The notes: generated from the sequence alone by a model not told the origin. A stretch of 64,000 bases of DNA from Paracoccaceae bacterium (GCA_030066855.1 JASJAU010000002.1:46538-110537), one strand, 5' to 3'. Positions 35,064-44,835 are shown, counted from the stretch's first letter. Program-made: numbers and translations.

Positions 35064-35929
35064 CAGGTCTCCCGCTTGAGCGCGCTTTCGTGCCATTTGC
35101 GGAGGCTGAGGTGGCTGACGAGGCTCAGGATCGCGAAGATGATGACGCCGGTCAGCGCGATCAGAAGCAGAGCCGCAAACATTCGGGGGATGTTGAGGCG
35201 GTAGGAGGCCTCAAGGATGCGGAAGGCGAGGCCGGAGGCGTTGCCGCCTGTGCCAGCCACGTATTCCGCAACGACGGCGCCGATCAGGCTGAGCCCGCCC
35301 GCGATGCGCAGACCGCCGAGAAAGTAGGGAAGCGCGGAGGGCAGCTGCAGATAGCGGAGCTTCTGCCATCGCGTGGCGCCGTAGACCTTGAAGAGGTCGC
35401 GCAGGTTGTGATCGGCGGAATTGAGGCCGAGCGTGGTGTTGGAGAGGATCGGGAAGAAGGCGACGATCCAGGCGCAGATCAACAGGCCGACCATGCGGTT
35501 ATCGACATAGATGAAGATGAGCGGCGCGATGGCGACGATGGGCGTCACCTGGAGGATGACCGCGTATGGGAAAAAGCTCATCTCGACCCATCGGGACTGG
35601 GTGAACAGGACGGCAAGGCCCACGCCGCCGACAATGGCGATGAAGAGCGCGCCCATAGTGATGCGGAGCGTGACCAGCAGGCTGTCGGAGAGCATCCCCC
35701 AGTCTTCGATCAGCGCTTCGACCACGAGGCCGGGGCCGGGGAGGATGTAATGCGGCAGTTCGTTAACCGCGACGATCCGGTCCCAGACAAAGATCGTCAC
35801 GATCACAACGAGCGCGGGCAGCACCCACTGGCCGATCTTCTCGTTGCGGTTGCGGCGAGCGCGAGCCAGCTCTTCGGGATCGACGGCGAGGTCGGCTGTG
35901 GCCGGGGCGTCTTGTTCGATGGCGGTCAC
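35063..35929 (-). CDS. ABC transporter permease (NitT/TauT/ThiX type)
   Basis: The GTG at 35929 overlaps the ATPase stop (GTGA); longer in-frame starts lie inside the ATPase gene. The 288-residue permease has about six helices and the EAA-loop region KVYGATRWQKLRYLQLPSALPYFLGGLRIAGGLS (written here as landmarks: VYGATRWQ, then LPSALPY). This type serves nitrate, taurine, alkanesulfonate and hydroxymethylpyrimidine-like solutes. Confidence 0.9.
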   Translation of the reverse strand: MTAIEQDAPATADLAVDPEELARARRNRNEKIGQWVLPALVVIVTIFVWDRIVAVNELPHYILPGPGLVVEALIEDWGMLSDSLLVTLRITMGALFIAIVGGVGLAVLFTQSRWVEMSFFPYAVILQVTPIVAIAPLIFIYVDNRMVGLLICAWIVAFFPILSNTTLGLNSADHNLRDLFKVYGATRWQKLRYLQLPSALPYFLGGLRIAGGLSLIGAVVAEYVAGTGGNASGLAFRILEASYRLNIPRMFAALLLIALTGVIIFAILSLVSHLSLRKWHESALKRET

Positions 35930-36738
35930 TGGCCAAGCTCCATTGCGTGTTTCAATGCGTCCGACGCGCGGCGGCAATGCGCGGCATAATCGGCCGAGGT
36001 GCGGAAATCCTCGGTGCGGGGATAGGGCTCTGTCACGGTCAGCTCTTCGATCACGCGGCCGGGGCGGGCGGCCATGACGACGATCCGGTCGGAGAGAAAC
36101 ACCGACTCGAACACCGAGTGAGTGACGAAGATGACGGTGGAGGCGATCTTCTCTTTCATCGCCAGAAGGTCGTTGTTGAGCTTGAACCGCGTAATCTCAT
36201 CCAGCGCTGCGAAGGGCTCGTCCATCAGGATCAGTTTCGGGTGCGTGACCATGGCGCGGGCGATGGAGACGCGCATTTTCATCCCGCCCGACAGCTCGCG
36301 CGGATAGGCGCCGTGGAACTTTTCCAGCCCCACGAGCGCAAGCGCTTCCTCGATGTCGGAAATCACGCTGCGCTTGGATTTCCCCTGCATCCGGAAGGGC
36401 AGGAACACATTGTCCTCGACCGTGGCCCAGGGCATCAGCGTGGGTTCCTGCAGAACCACGGAGAGCGAGCCTGGCTCTTTCTCGACCTCCCATTTGATGC
36501 GGCCGCCCGTCGGGTGGATGAGATCCGAGATGAGCCTGAGCGCGGTCGACTTTCCGCAGCCGGAGGGGCCGAGCAGCGAGATGAAATCGCCAACCCGGAC
36601 GTCGAGGTTCATGTCTTTGAGGGCGACGACATCGCGCCCGAAAATCTTGTCGACATGGGACATCGACAGGAGTTTCGGGCGGGACAACATCGCGTCCTCT
36701 CCCACCGGGGCGGGAGAGGCTTCGCTTCCGTCGGCCAT
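35926..36738 (-). CDS. ABC transporter ATP-binding protein
   Basis: A 270-residue ATPase with Walker A GPSGCGKST at 57-65, signature ELSGGMKMR, Walker B LILMDEPFAALD and the switch His in FVTHSVFE. The start ATG 36738 overlaps the binding-protein stop as TGATG; a GTG one codon earlier is possible. It powers the importer made with the flanking permease and binding protein. Confidence 0.93.
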   Translation of the reverse strand: MADGSEASPAPVGEDAMLSRPKLLSMSHVDKIFGRDVVALKDMNLDVRVGDFISLLGPSGCGKSTALRLISDLIHPTGGRIKWEVEKEPGSLSVVLQEPTLMPWATVEDNVFLPFRMQGKSKRSVISDIEEALALVGLEKFHGAYPRELSGGMKMRVSIARAMVTHPKLILMDEPFAALDEITRFKLNNDLLAMKEKIASTVIFVTHSVFESVFLSDRIVVMAARPGRVIEELTVTEPYPRTEDFRTSADYAAHCRRASDALKHAMELGQ

Positions 36739-37757
36739 CACTGACCCATCGCGGCCTGTTTGGCTTCGAGCGCGACGCCGGTGTTCGAGAACTCGGTCGT
36801 GAACGACGACTGCCAGTCAAGATCGCCATCCACGACGCCGGCGCTGACCATGGTGTTGAAGAACTCTTCGATCTTGCCGGCTTCCATCGCGCCAATGCCC
36901 GCTTCGAGCGCCTGACCGGAATCGACGATCCCGTATTCCTTCATCTTGTCGAGCGAGAACGCGAGCTTTTCGTCGCTCATGTCGGGGTTGTCCTCTTTGA
37001 TGAGCGCGTTGGCGGCGGAGTTGTCGCCGTAGAGGTAGTTGGCCCATCCGATGTTGGAGCCTTCGACAAAGCACTTCACGACTTCGGGACGCTCGTCGAT
37101 GGTCTGCTGCATGACCTCAACGGTCGTGGCGTAGGTCGCGAAGCCATAGTCGGCGAGGAGCCAGAGGTCTGGCTCAAATCCGCCTTCCTTCTCGACTGCC
37201 AGCGGCTCGGACGTGATGTAGCCCTGCTGGAAGCTGTCCTCGTTCACGATGAACGGACCCGGGTTGAAGGTGTAGGGCACACGCTTCTCGCTGTCGAAGC
37301 CGTAGTCCGTCATGAGCCACTGGTAGTAGCTGATGAAGCCGCCATCGCCCACGATATGGGTGTCGAGACCGGCGAGCTCCTCGAAGGAGGAGACCTTGCC
37401 GGGGTGGGTCATCAAGACCTGCGGCTCTTTCTGGAAGTGGGCCGCGACGACCTTCATCGGCACTTCTTCCTTCACGGCGTCGAAGGCCAGGAGCATGTTG
37501 CCGCCCATATGGAAGTCGAGCTTGCCTGCGAAGAGCAGCGGGCGGTTGATGACCTGCGGGCCGCCGGGGATGATCGTCACCGAGAGGCCGCAAGCCTCGT
37601 AGGTGCCGTCGGCGACGGCCTGGTAGTAGCCACCGTGCTCGGCTTGGGCGACCCAGTTGGTGCCGAAGGTTACTTCGGTGAGGTGGCCACCTGCGAAGGC
37701 GGCGGTGCCGGCGAGAATCGCGGCGGCTGATGTGGCTGTGGTTCTTGCGAAAGACAT
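36738..37757 (-). CDS. ABC transporter substrate-binding protein (NMT1/THI5-like)
   Basis: The ATG at 37757 follows a textbook GGAGG site. The 339-residue periplasmic protein starts with a Sec signal (TSAAAILAGTAAFAGG) and then GTNWVAQAEHGGYYQAVADG, the NMT1/THI5-like N-terminus shared with pyrimidine- and riboflavin-precursor-binding proteins. GFEPDLWLL and a family-like C-terminus follow. It is the first gene of the eight-gene operon; the 225-base gap before the divergent ridA should hold the promoters. Ligand is probably an aromatic N-heterocycle. Confidence 0.9.
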   Translation of the reverse strand: MSFARTTATSAAAILAGTAAFAGGHLTEVTFGTNWVAQAEHGGYYQAVADGTYEACGLSVTIIPGGPQVINRPLLFAGKLDFHMGGNMLLAFDAVKEEVPMKVVAAHFQKEPQVLMTHPGKVSSFEELAGLDTHIVGDGGFISYYQWLMTDYGFDSEKRVPYTFNPGPFIVNEDSFQQGYITSEPLAVEKEGGFEPDLWLLADYGFATYATTVEVMQQTIDERPEVVKCFVEGSNIGWANYLYGDNSAANALIKEDNPDMSDEKLAFSLDKMKEYGIVDSGQALEAGIGAMEAGKIEEFFNTMVSAGVVDGDLDWQSSFTTEFSNTGVALEAKQAAMGQ

Positions 37758-37982
37758 GGGCGTTTCCTCCAGGTGTTTTTCTGTTCCGAGCCGTCGCATG
37801 AGGGGTTCGGACCGTCCAATCACCACTTGGTCCTGTCGCGCGCGTCCTCCGGCTTCGCCTAAAGATTAGACAGATCGAGGCGATTCGCACGTGATTTCAG
37901 CGAAATTCGCGCCTGCTTTTCGGGCTTGCGATGCAGGCTTCGGCAGGAGACGGTTCCTGCGAGGCTTTTGGGAGGGTTCGGA

Positions 37983-38378
37983 ATGCGGGAATTGAAGCCG
38001 GAGAGCATTGCGCCGCCCTTCGCTCGATACGCGCATGCGGTCGAGGTGCCCGAGGACGCGCGGCTGGTCTTCACCTCTGGCCAGTTGGGATTGGCGGCAG
38101 ACGGGACGGTGCCGGAGGACGAGGGGGCGCAGGCGGATATCTGTTTCGCCAATATCGACGCGATACTGGCGGAGGCGGGCGCCGGGCGAGGCGACGTCGT
38201 GCGGATCAACGCCTTCGTGACCGACCGGGCGTACATGAGCGGCTACATGGCGGCGCGGGACAAGTGGCTGGCGGATGTGGAGCGGCTGCCGGCCTCGACA
38301 TTGGTGATCGTCTCGGGGTTCACGCGAGCGGAGTTCAAAGTGGAGGTGGAGGTCGTTGCGGCGGTGACGGGAGAGTGA
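37983..38378 (+). CDS. RidA/YjgF family protein
   Basis: The ATG at 37983 has a GGGAGGG ribosome site. The 131-residue RidA-fold protein shows LVFTSGQLGLAADG and VVRINAFVTD. Canonical RidA deaminates reactive enamines/imines using a conserved Arg; here the corresponding C-terminal region reads SGFTRAEFKVEVEVVA. The divergent placement against the N-heterocycle operon suggests a role in handling an unstable imine produced there. It is followed one base later by the SRAP gene. Confidence 0.85.
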   Translation: MRELKPESIAPPFARYAHAVEVPEDARLVFTSGQLGLAADGTVPEDEGAQADICFANIDAILAEAGAGRGDVVRINAFVTDRAYMSGYMAARDKWLADVERLPASTLVIVSGFTRAEFKVEVEVVAAVTGE

Positions 38379-38379
38379 C

Positions 38380-38997
38380 GTGCCGGGCAGGTTTTTTCTT
38401 ACAGTTCCTGTGGCAGAAGTAGCGGATTGGCTCGGCGCCGATTCTGACGGACTCAGTCAGCCGCCCCGAAAGAACGTCGCGCCCGGCGAGGAGATCGTCG
38501 TCACGGACGCCGACAGGCGGCTTTCGATGATGCGCTGGGGGATCATCCCGGTGGGGCGCGTCAACGTGCGCGGACGGCCGGTGCTGGAGACCATCATCAA
38601 CGCCCGATCTGAGACAGTATTCGACAAGAGCGCCTTCGAGGGCGTGGGCCGGGCGATTGTGCCTGTGAATGGCTGGTACGAGTGGACGGGGCAGGCGCGG
38701 CGCAAGACCGCGTGGCGGATCAGGCCGAAGAGCGGCAGGTTTCTCGCATTTGCAGCAATCGCAGACCGATGGAAGGCGCCAGGAGGCCGCGTGGTGGATC
38801 AAGTGGCGACGGTGACCTGTGAGCCGAGCGGCGATGTGGTTGATATCCATCACAGAATGGCGGTCATCCTGGCGCCGGAGGCCTTTGATATCTGGCTTTC
38901 GGGGAGCGATGATGACGCAAGGGCGCTCTGCCGGCCGTGGCCGGATGGATCGCTCGTTGTCGAGGAGGCCTTGGACGTCGACTTCAACGCGCCATGA
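38380..38997 (+). CDS. SRAP (YedK/HMCES) family protein lacking Cys2
   Basis: The 205-residue protein starts at GTG 38380, one base after ridA. SRAP proteins normally begin MCGR, and Cys2 makes a covalent link to abasic sites in single-stranded DNA. Here residue 2 is Pro (MPGRFFL). The other active-site residues appear present: Asn74 in NARSET, Glu101 in GWYEW, His157/158 in HHRMAVIL. So either it does not form the crosslink or it works differently. No upstream Met-Cys start is available in frame. Confidence 0.85.
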   Translation: MPGRFFLTVPVAEVADWLGADSDGLSQPPRKNVAPGEEIVVTDADRRLSMMRWGIIPVGRVNVRGRPVLETIINARSETVFDKSAFEGVGRAIVPVNGWYEWTGQARRKTAWRIRPKSGRFLAFAAIADRWKAPGGRVVDQVATVTCEPSGDVVDIHHRMAVILAPEAFDIWLSGSDDDARALCRPWPDGSLVVEEALDVDFNAP

Positions 38998-39058
38998 CGC
39001 CGCCTTGCGAATCCCGGTGAATTATGCTGCGGTGCAGAAAAGCTGAAGGAGCGGGGCA

Positions 39059-39688
39059 ATGGCCGGCAAAGTCATCACGGTGGCGCAGCAGAAGGGCGGC
39101 GCGGGCAAGACGACGATCGCGGCGAACCTTGCGGTGGCATTCGTGAAACAGGGCAAGTCGGTGGCGCTTCTCGATACCGACCCCCAGGGCTCGCTCGGGC
39201 GCTGGTTCATGACGCGGCGGGAGGCGGGCGATCCGGGCCTCGACTTCTCGACCGCGAGTGCCTGGGGCGTGAGTTACGAATGCGACAAGCTTCGCAAGAC
39301 CGCCGATTACATCTTCCTCGACACGCCGCCCAAGATCGATGCTGACCTCAAACCGGCAATCCGCGAGAGCGATTTGGTGATCGTGCCGGTGACGGCGAGC
39401 CATGTGGATGTCTGGGCGACCGAGGACGTTCTCGACCTCGCGCAGCGCGAAAGGGCGGAACTGATGGTGGTTCTGAACCGAGCCAAGGCTGGGACGCGCG
39501 TGGCGGGCGATGTGGACCGGGCTTTGGGCGAGCTGGGCGTGGATCGCGCGGGCACCGTTTTGGGGAACCGGGTGGCCTATGCCGAAACGCTCGGGCTCGG
39601 AAAAGGCGTGCTGGAGCGGTCGAAGGGCGTCTGGACCGGCGAGATGGAAGCGCTTGCGGACGAGGTCGCGGGGCGGGTTTCGGACTGA
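39059..39688 (+). CDS. Orphan ParA/MinD-family ATPase
   Basis: This 209-residue deviant-Walker ATPase has KGGAGKTT at 12-19, the DTDPQGS switch and the DTPPKID motif. No parB, parS cluster or replication gene is adjacent, so it is an orphan of the family that positions cellular cargo. The start ATG has a GGAG-like site. Function unknown. Confidence 0.88.
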   Translation: MAGKVITVAQQKGGAGKTTIAANLAVAFVKQGKSVALLDTDPQGSLGRWFMTRREAGDPGLDFSTASAWGVSYECDKLRKTADYIFLDTPPKIDADLKPAIRESDLVIVPVTASHVDVWATEDVLDLAQRERAELMVVLNRAKAGTRVAGDVDRALGELGVDRAGTVLGNRVAYAETLGLGKGVLERSKGVWTGEMEALADEVAGRVSD

Positions 39689-39756
39689 CGCCTCGCGCAC
39701 GGATTGACAAGCAGACATCGTGGTTTCAATAAAATCCTGAAAACAGGGGACTTTCG

Positions 39757-40353
39757 ATGCGCGAGGGGTGGCCTTTGGCCCGGCCCGGAAGAGTGATCGG
39801 TTTGCTGGGAGGGTCGTTCGACCCGGCTCATGCCGGACACGCGCATATTACGCGCGAGGCGCTGAAGAGGTTTCGGCTGGATGAGATCTGGTGGCTGGTG
39901 ACGCCCGGCAATCCTTTGAAAGCGCGGGGGCCGGCTGAGCTGGACGACCGGATGCGCGTGGCGCGGGAGGTCATGCGGCATCCAAAGGTGCGGGTGACGG
40001 CTTTGGAGGCGCGGCTGGGCACGCGGTACACGGCCGAGACGATCTCGGGATTGCAGGAAGCCTATCCAGGCGTGACCTTCGTCTGGCTGATGGGGGCCGA
40101 CAATCTGGCGACGTTTCATCGATGGCAACGGTGGGAGGCGATCTTTCACATGGCGCCTATCGGTGTTCTGGCCAGGCCGGGCGAGCGGATCTCGGCGCGT
40201 TTGTCGCCCGCCGCCCGGCGGTTTCGGCCCTTCAAGCTGAGCGCGCGGCAGGCTGGGACGCTGAAGCGGCGAGTCCCGCCCGCGTGGTGTTTCGTCAACA
40301 TGCCGATGCGGGACGAGAGCTCGACCGCAATACGGGCCGGCGGGGGCTGGTGA
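39757..40353 (+). CDS. nadD: Nicotinate-nucleotide adenylyltransferase
   Basis: A 198-residue Nad[12 protein letters not shown] (18-28) with the nucleotidyltransferase HxGH, the WWLVTPGNP region and a C-terminal SSTAIRAG for ATP binding (ISSTxIR type). It converts nicotinate mononucleotide to NaAD, the substrate of NadE (15190-16848). Confidence 0.93.
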   Translation: MREGWPLARPGRVIGLLGGSFDPAHAGHAHITREALKRFRLDEIWWLVTPGNPLKARGPAELDDRMRVAREVMRHPKVRVTALEARLGTRYTAETISGLQEAYPGVTFVWLMGADNLATFHRWQRWEAIFHMAPIGVLARPGERISARLSPAARRFRPFKLSARQAGTLKRRVPPAWCFVNMPMRDESSTAIRAGGGW

Positions 40354-40430
40354 GCCCGCGGCGCGACACGCCTCAATTTGTGATCAACTGAGGCTTGCTT
40401 GACGGCGGTCAGTTTTCTTTAGTCGCGGTC

Positions 40431-41909
40431 ATGTCGCGTGAGATCACACGCCGCGCCCTCTTGGCGGGAGCCGGGTCTGCATTGGGAAGCGCCGCCTTCG
40501 CGGGCGCCCCGGCGGTCAGCCTGCGCCCGGTCGCCCGCGGCGAGCGGCCGGTTCCGCCTATGCCCGAACCGGACGATCTCGTCACGAAAGCCGGGTTGGG
40601 CGGTATGGTAACCTATACCGTTGCCGACCGGGCGACCGGCGAGGTGGTCGACGCGCGGCTGCCCGATCATCTGATGCCGCCCGCGAGCACGTTGAAAGCG
40701 GTTACGGCGCAATATGCCTTGAAGCGGTTAGGACCTTCCTTCCGGTTCGGGACCGAGGTTCTCGCCACGGGTCCTGTGGTGGACGGGCGGCTCGAGGGTG
40801 ATCTGGTGCTGTCGGGCGGCGCGGATCCGACTTTGGACACGGATCGGCTTGCGGCCTTGGCGATCACGCTCCGGGAGGGCGGGCTGATCGAGGTAACGGG
40901 GCGGTTCCTGCTCTGGCCCGGCGCGGTGCCGCGGGGCGACCGGATCGACGGGGATCAGCCCGAATACGTCGGCTATAATCCCGCGTTCGGCGGGCTGAAC
41001 CTGAATTTCAACCGCGTGCACTTCGAATGGAAGCGTATTGGTGATGACTACGACCTGACGATGCAGGCGCGGGGGCTGAAGGCCTCGCCCTCGACTTCGG
41101 TCGCGCGGATGTCCGTGATCGACCGGAAGTCGCCGGTGTTCGAGTACCACCCATCGCAGGATCGGGACAGATGGTCGGTGGCGCGGGGCGCGTTGGGCAA
41201 GGACGGGGCGCGCTGGCTGCCTGTCCGGTATCCGGCGCTTTATTGCGGGGATGTGTTCCGAACGCTGATGCGCTCCAACGGGATCGTGCTCAAACCGGCG
41301 GAGATCGTGGAGGCGCCCGTGCCCGGCCGCGTGCTGGCGCGGTCGGAGAGCCTTGAGATGGTCGAGGTTCTGCGGCGAATGCTGAAGTACTCGACTAATC
41401 TGACGGCGGAGGCGTCGGGCATGACGGCGTCCCTAGCGAACGGCGTACCGGTCGGGTCGCTCCTAGGCTCCGGGTCGCGCATGGCCGGGTGGGCTGAGAC
41501 GTCCTTCGGAGCGTCGCAGCTCAAGTTCCGGGATCATTCTGGGCTGGGCTATGGATCGGAGATATCGGCAGGCGACATGGTGCGGATAATGCGCGGGTCC
41601 GGGGACGCGCGGCCCTTGCTCAAGACATTCTCGGTTCCCACGCCCGGCGACCGCAAGGGCAAGCCGCTCGACGGGGTCGAGGTTCTGGCAAAGACCGGTA
41701 CGCTCAATTTCGTCTCTTCGCTTGCTGGTTTCATGACTGCGCCGGGCGGGCGTGAGCTGGTCTTTGCGATCTTCACCGCGGACGTGGCGCGGCGCGACGC
41801 CATCGCGCCGGAGGCGCGGGAGCGGCCGCCCGGGTCGAAGAGCTGGTCGCGCCGGTCTCGCGGTTTGCAGCGGGCGCTTCTGGCGCGTTGGGCCGGGGCG
41901 CGGGTTTAG
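40431..41909 (+). CDS. dacB: D-alanyl-D-alanine carboxypeptidase/endopeptidase (PBP4 type)
   Basis: The 492-residue protein begins with a Tat-like signal (SREITRRALLAGAG). The penicillin-binding triad is complete: STLK at 86-89, the SxN element in YSTNLT, and KTG in AKTGTLNF. Length and the large inserted domain match the PBP4/DacB class. It trims peptidoglycan in the periplasm. The start at ATG 40431 is chosen for the signal peptide; its ribosome site is weak. Confidence 0.92.
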   Translation: MSREITRRALLAGAGSALGSAAFAGAPAVSLRPVARGERPVPPMPEPDDLVTKAGLGGMVTYTVADRATGEVVDARLPDHLMPPASTLKAVTAQYALKRLGPSFRFGTEVLATGPVVDGRLEGDLVLSGGADPTLDTDRLAALAITLREGGLIEVTGRFLLWPGAVPRGDRIDGDQPEYVGYNPAFGGLNLNFNRVHFEWKRIGDDYDLTMQARGLKASPSTSVARMSVIDRKSPVFEYHPSQDRDRWSVARGALGKDGARWLPVRYPALYCGDVFRTLMRSNGIVLKPAEIVEAPVPGRVLARSESLEMVEVLRRMLKYSTNLTAEASGMTASLANGVPVGSLLGSGSRMAGWAETSFGASQLKFRDHSGLGYGSEISAGDMVRIMRGSGDARPLLKTFSVPTPGDRKGKPLDGVEVLAKTGTLNFVSSLAGFMTAPGGRELVFAIFTADVARRDAIAPEARERPPGSKSWSRRSRGLQRALLARWAGARV

Positions 41910-41980
41910 AGAAAGCTTCGTTGAGAGGGCTGCGACCGACCTGTGGGTTCTCGCCGGGTTTTCAGTCGTGATCTGAGCGC

Positions 41981-42403
41981 CTAAACCGTCCGATGCCGCG
42001 CCCGCGCGGCGCGTTCGATGGCGGCGGCGGGCAGGCGGTCGATCTCGAGCTCGTAGCGCATCTCCTGAAGGAACCTGAGCTCGCCCTCGCGCGCTTTGCC
42101 GTCGGCGGCGACCACGTCGCAGGCCATGGCGTAAGCGGTTTCGATCAAGGGATCGGGCAGGCGCTCGCGGGCGGCGTTCCAGAAGATGTCGAGCCCGTCC
42201 TCCTTTTCGAACATGTCGAGCACGGTGGCAGAGACGTCCTTCAACCGCTCGACATCATAGGCGGCGAATACTGGAAGATGGTTCACGATGCGCTCGATCG
42301 TGACCAGTTCGGAGGTTCGGATCGTCTCGTCGGAGACCGATACGGCGATCATGATGGCCACTAGGGTGTCCTGCGGCGTGAAATCGGCGGATGGGATGGC
42401 CAA
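41981..42403 (-). CDS. TerB-like (tellurite resistance) domain protein
   Basis: The 140-residue protein is mostly helical with the pattern DTLVAIMIAVSVSDETIRTSELVTIERIV and ACDVVAADGKAREGELRFLQEMRYEL (landmarks), the TerB/TerB-like metal-binding bundle. The start is set at TTG 42403 because AAAGGA lies upstream; an upstream TTG at 42463 lacks a site. It converges on dacB and is divergent from lysK. Confidence 0.75.
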   Translation of the reverse strand: MAIPSADFTPQDTLVAIMIAVSVSDETIRTSELVTIERIVNHLPVFAAYDVERLKDVSATVLDMFEKEDGLDIFWNAARERLPDPLIETAYAMACDVVAADGKAREGELRFLQEMRYELEIDRLPAAAIERAARARHRTV

Positions 42404-42518
42404 GGGATGCGTCCTTTTGAGTGCGTCGCCCCTGAATTTATTGACGCCAACCGCGCCCCGCAATAGGTAGCGGGCCTTGCCCGGACGCGGGGTCCGGGCT
42501 GGGAAGGATCTGATCGAG

Positions 42519-44099
42519 ATGTCCGAGTTCCGCGATGCCGCCCTGATGTCGAAAGCCTGGCCTTTTGAAGAGGCGCGGCGGCTGGCGAAACGGTATGAAA
42601 AGGCGGCGCCTGAAAAGGGCTATGTCCTTTTCGAGACGGGCTACGGGCCGTCGGGTCTGCCCCATATCGGGACGTTCGGAGAGGTCTTGCGGACGACGAT
42701 GGTGCGCCGCGCCTTCGAGGTGATTTCGGACATTCCGACGAAGCTGATCTGCTTCTCCGACGACCTGGACGGGATGCGGAAAGTTCCGGGGAACGTGCCG
42801 AACCAGGAGATGCTGGCCGAGCACATCCAGAAGCCGCTGACGAGCGTGCCCGACCCTTTCGGGACGCATGAGAGTTTCGGCGATCACAACAACGCGATGC
42901 TGAAGCGGTTCCTCGACACGTTCGGGTTCGACTATGAGTTCTATTCGGCGCGTACGTTTTACGGCTCGGGCCAGTTTGACGAGATCTTGCGGCGCTGCGC
43001 GGAGCGCTACGACGACTTGATGAAGATCATGCTGAAGTCGCTGCGCGAAGAGCGTCAGCAGAGCTACTCGATTTTCCTGCCGATCCATCCAGAGACGGGC
43101 CGGGTTCTCTATGTGCCGATGAAACACGTGGACCCGATCGAAGCGACGGTGACCTTCGACGACGAGGACGGGCGGGAGTGGACGCTGCCGGTCACGGGCG
43201 GGCATGTAAAGCTCCAATGGAAACCGGATTTTGGCGCGCGCTGGGCGGCGCTCGGCGTCGATTTCGAGATGTACGGCAAGGAGCACGCGACGAACGAGAA
43301 GATCTACGACGGGATCTGCCGCGCCCTGGGCGCGCGGCCGCCGGAGCATTTCACCTACGAGTTGTTCCTGGACGATCAGGGGCAAAAGATCTCGAAGTCC
43401 TCGGGGAACGGGATCTCGATTGATGAGTGGCTGAGCTACGCCGCGACGGAGTCGCTCAGCTATTTCATGTATCAGAAGCCTAAGACGGCCAAGCGGTTGT
43501 TTTTCGACGTTATTCCGCGCGCGGTCGACGAGTACCACCAGCAGCTAAGAGCTTATCCGGGGCAGGATGCCGCGCAGCAGGCGGCGAACCCGGTCTATCA
43601 CATTCATTCGGGCGACGTGCCCGCATCGACGCTGATCGTGCCGTTTGCCATGCTCCTCAACCTGGCTTCGGTCTCGGGCGCCGAGGACAAGGAGACGCTC
43701 TGGGGCTTCATCGCGCGCTATGCGCCGGACGCGGCGCCGGAGACGCATCCCGACCTCGACGCGGCGGCGGGATTCGCCGTACGGTATTTCAACGACTTCG
43801 TGAGACCCGAGCGGGTCTTCAGGTCGCCCGACGCCAAGGAGCGGGCGGCGATGGAGGATTTGCTGGGCCGTTTGCGGGACTGGGAAGGGGCAGTTGACGC
43901 GGAAGAGCTGCAATCGATGGTATTCGCGGTCGGCAAGGCGCATGAGTTCGATCCCTTGCGCGACTGGTTCAAAGCGCTTTACGAGGTCTGTCTCGGCGCG
44001 AGCCAGGGGCCGCGTTTTGGGGGCTTCATCGCTCTCTATGGCGTGGCGGAGAGCGCCGATCTGATCGAGCGGGCTCTGGCCGAAGAGATGGCTGAATAG
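42519..44099 (+). CDS. lysK: Class I lysyl-tRNA synthetase
   Basis: This 526-residue protein is the archaeal/alphaproteobacterial class I LysRS, not the class II LysS. It has HIGTFGE as the HIGH motif and KISKSSG as KMSKS, plus the class I LysRS blocks [13 protein letters not shown] and YGKEH. It charges tRNA-Lys. The start at ATG 42519 follows AAGGA; earlier in-frame sequence has no coding look. Confidence 0.95.
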   Translation: MSEFRDAALMSKAWPFEEARRLAKRYEKAAPEKGYVLFETGYGPSGLPHIGTFGEVLRTTMVRRAFEVISDIPTKLICFSDDLDGMRKVPGNVPNQEMLAEHIQKPLTSVPDPFGTHESFGDHNNAMLKRFLDTFGFDYEFYSARTFYGSGQFDEILRRCAERYDDLMKIMLKSLREERQQSYSIFLPIHPETGRVLYVPMKHVDPIEATVTFDDEDGREWTLPVTGGHVKLQWKPDFGARWAALGVDFEMYGKEHATNEKIYDGICRALGARPPEHFTYELFLDDQGQKISKSSGNGISIDEWLSYAATESLSYFMYQKPKTAKRLFFDVIPRAVDEYHQQLRAYPGQDAAQQAANPVYHIHSGDVPASTLIVPFAMLLNLASVSGAEDKETLWGFIARYAPDAAPETHPDLDAAAGFAVRYFNDFVRPERVFRSPDAKERAAMEDLLGRLRDWEGAVDAEELQSMVFAVGKAHEFDPLRDWFKALYEVCLGASQGPRFGGFIALYGVAESADLIERALAEEMAE

Positions 44100-44316
44100 G
44101 AGCTATGTCGGGCCCATTTGCGGCTCGGTTGTGCGATGTCGCTTCGGCAGTAAGAGACCGCTTTGCGTAAAGCGCTGACGCAGAAACCGTTGACGGTCAG
44201 CAGCATTTCTGGAACGTCGCTCTCGTCTTCACGAGAACAACAATCCAGCTGTCTCGTCTGCCGTGGGCCCTGATGAGAATGCTCCGAATTCAAACAGGTC
44301 AATACTCAAGGAACTT

Positions 44317-44835
44317 CTAACGAGCTTCCGCTTTGGCCTTTAGTGCTCGATTCATCACGTTGAAACCGGCAGCGGCATCAATGATGCCAGGGCGCACCAT
44401 TCTCGGGATCAAAAATCCCCAAAAGTTCTCGCCATGGATCAAGCGCGTTCCGCCAACGGCTTGCTCTTCCAGTTCGAAATAGTGCTCAGTATCGATCAAC
44501 AGCGGCAGGCCGTAACGCGACGACCATCGGAGTTCTTGCGCAGCTTTTCTCTTCGTTATCCTCACATCGAATTGCAGAAGGTCGCTCTCGTCCTGCCCCA
44601 CTGTTACGTGAAGCCGCCGACCTGCTTCCAAGGTTCCCCGTAGCTCCCTGATGAACGGATTCCACTCGTGATAGCTTTCGTTACTGGTCAGGATGGACCA
44701 AATGCGCTCAGGCGTTGCGTGAATCTCCATTTGGGTTCGGACAGCGCAAGAAAAGTTTGCGAAAATCCCTGAACCGCGCTCGCGAATTTCCGTATTCTCT
44801 GAGCCATCCATTAGCGACCACGCTTGAGAAAGCAC
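44317..44835 (-). CDS. SRPBCC (START/polyketide cyclase-like) protein
   Basis: The 172-residue product contains a SRPBCC ligand-binding fold: TQMEIHATPERIWSILT, WNPFIREL, and a C-terminal RALKAKAE helix. The fold binds hydrophobic ligands. The start may be M9 (MDGSEN, 44811) instead. The gene and its surroundings are visibly less GC-rich than the neighbours. An inverted copy of the dispersed repeat lies just upstream (44874-44966). Confidence 0.75.
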   Translation of the reverse strand: MLSQAWSLMDGSENTEIRERGSGIFANFSCAVRTQMEIHATPERIWSILTSNESYHEWNPFIRELRGTLEAGRRLHVTVGQDESDLLQFDVRITKRKAAQELRWSSRYGLPLLIDTEHYFELEEQAVGGTRLIHGENFWGFLIPRMVRPGIIDAAAGFNVMNRALKAKAEAR

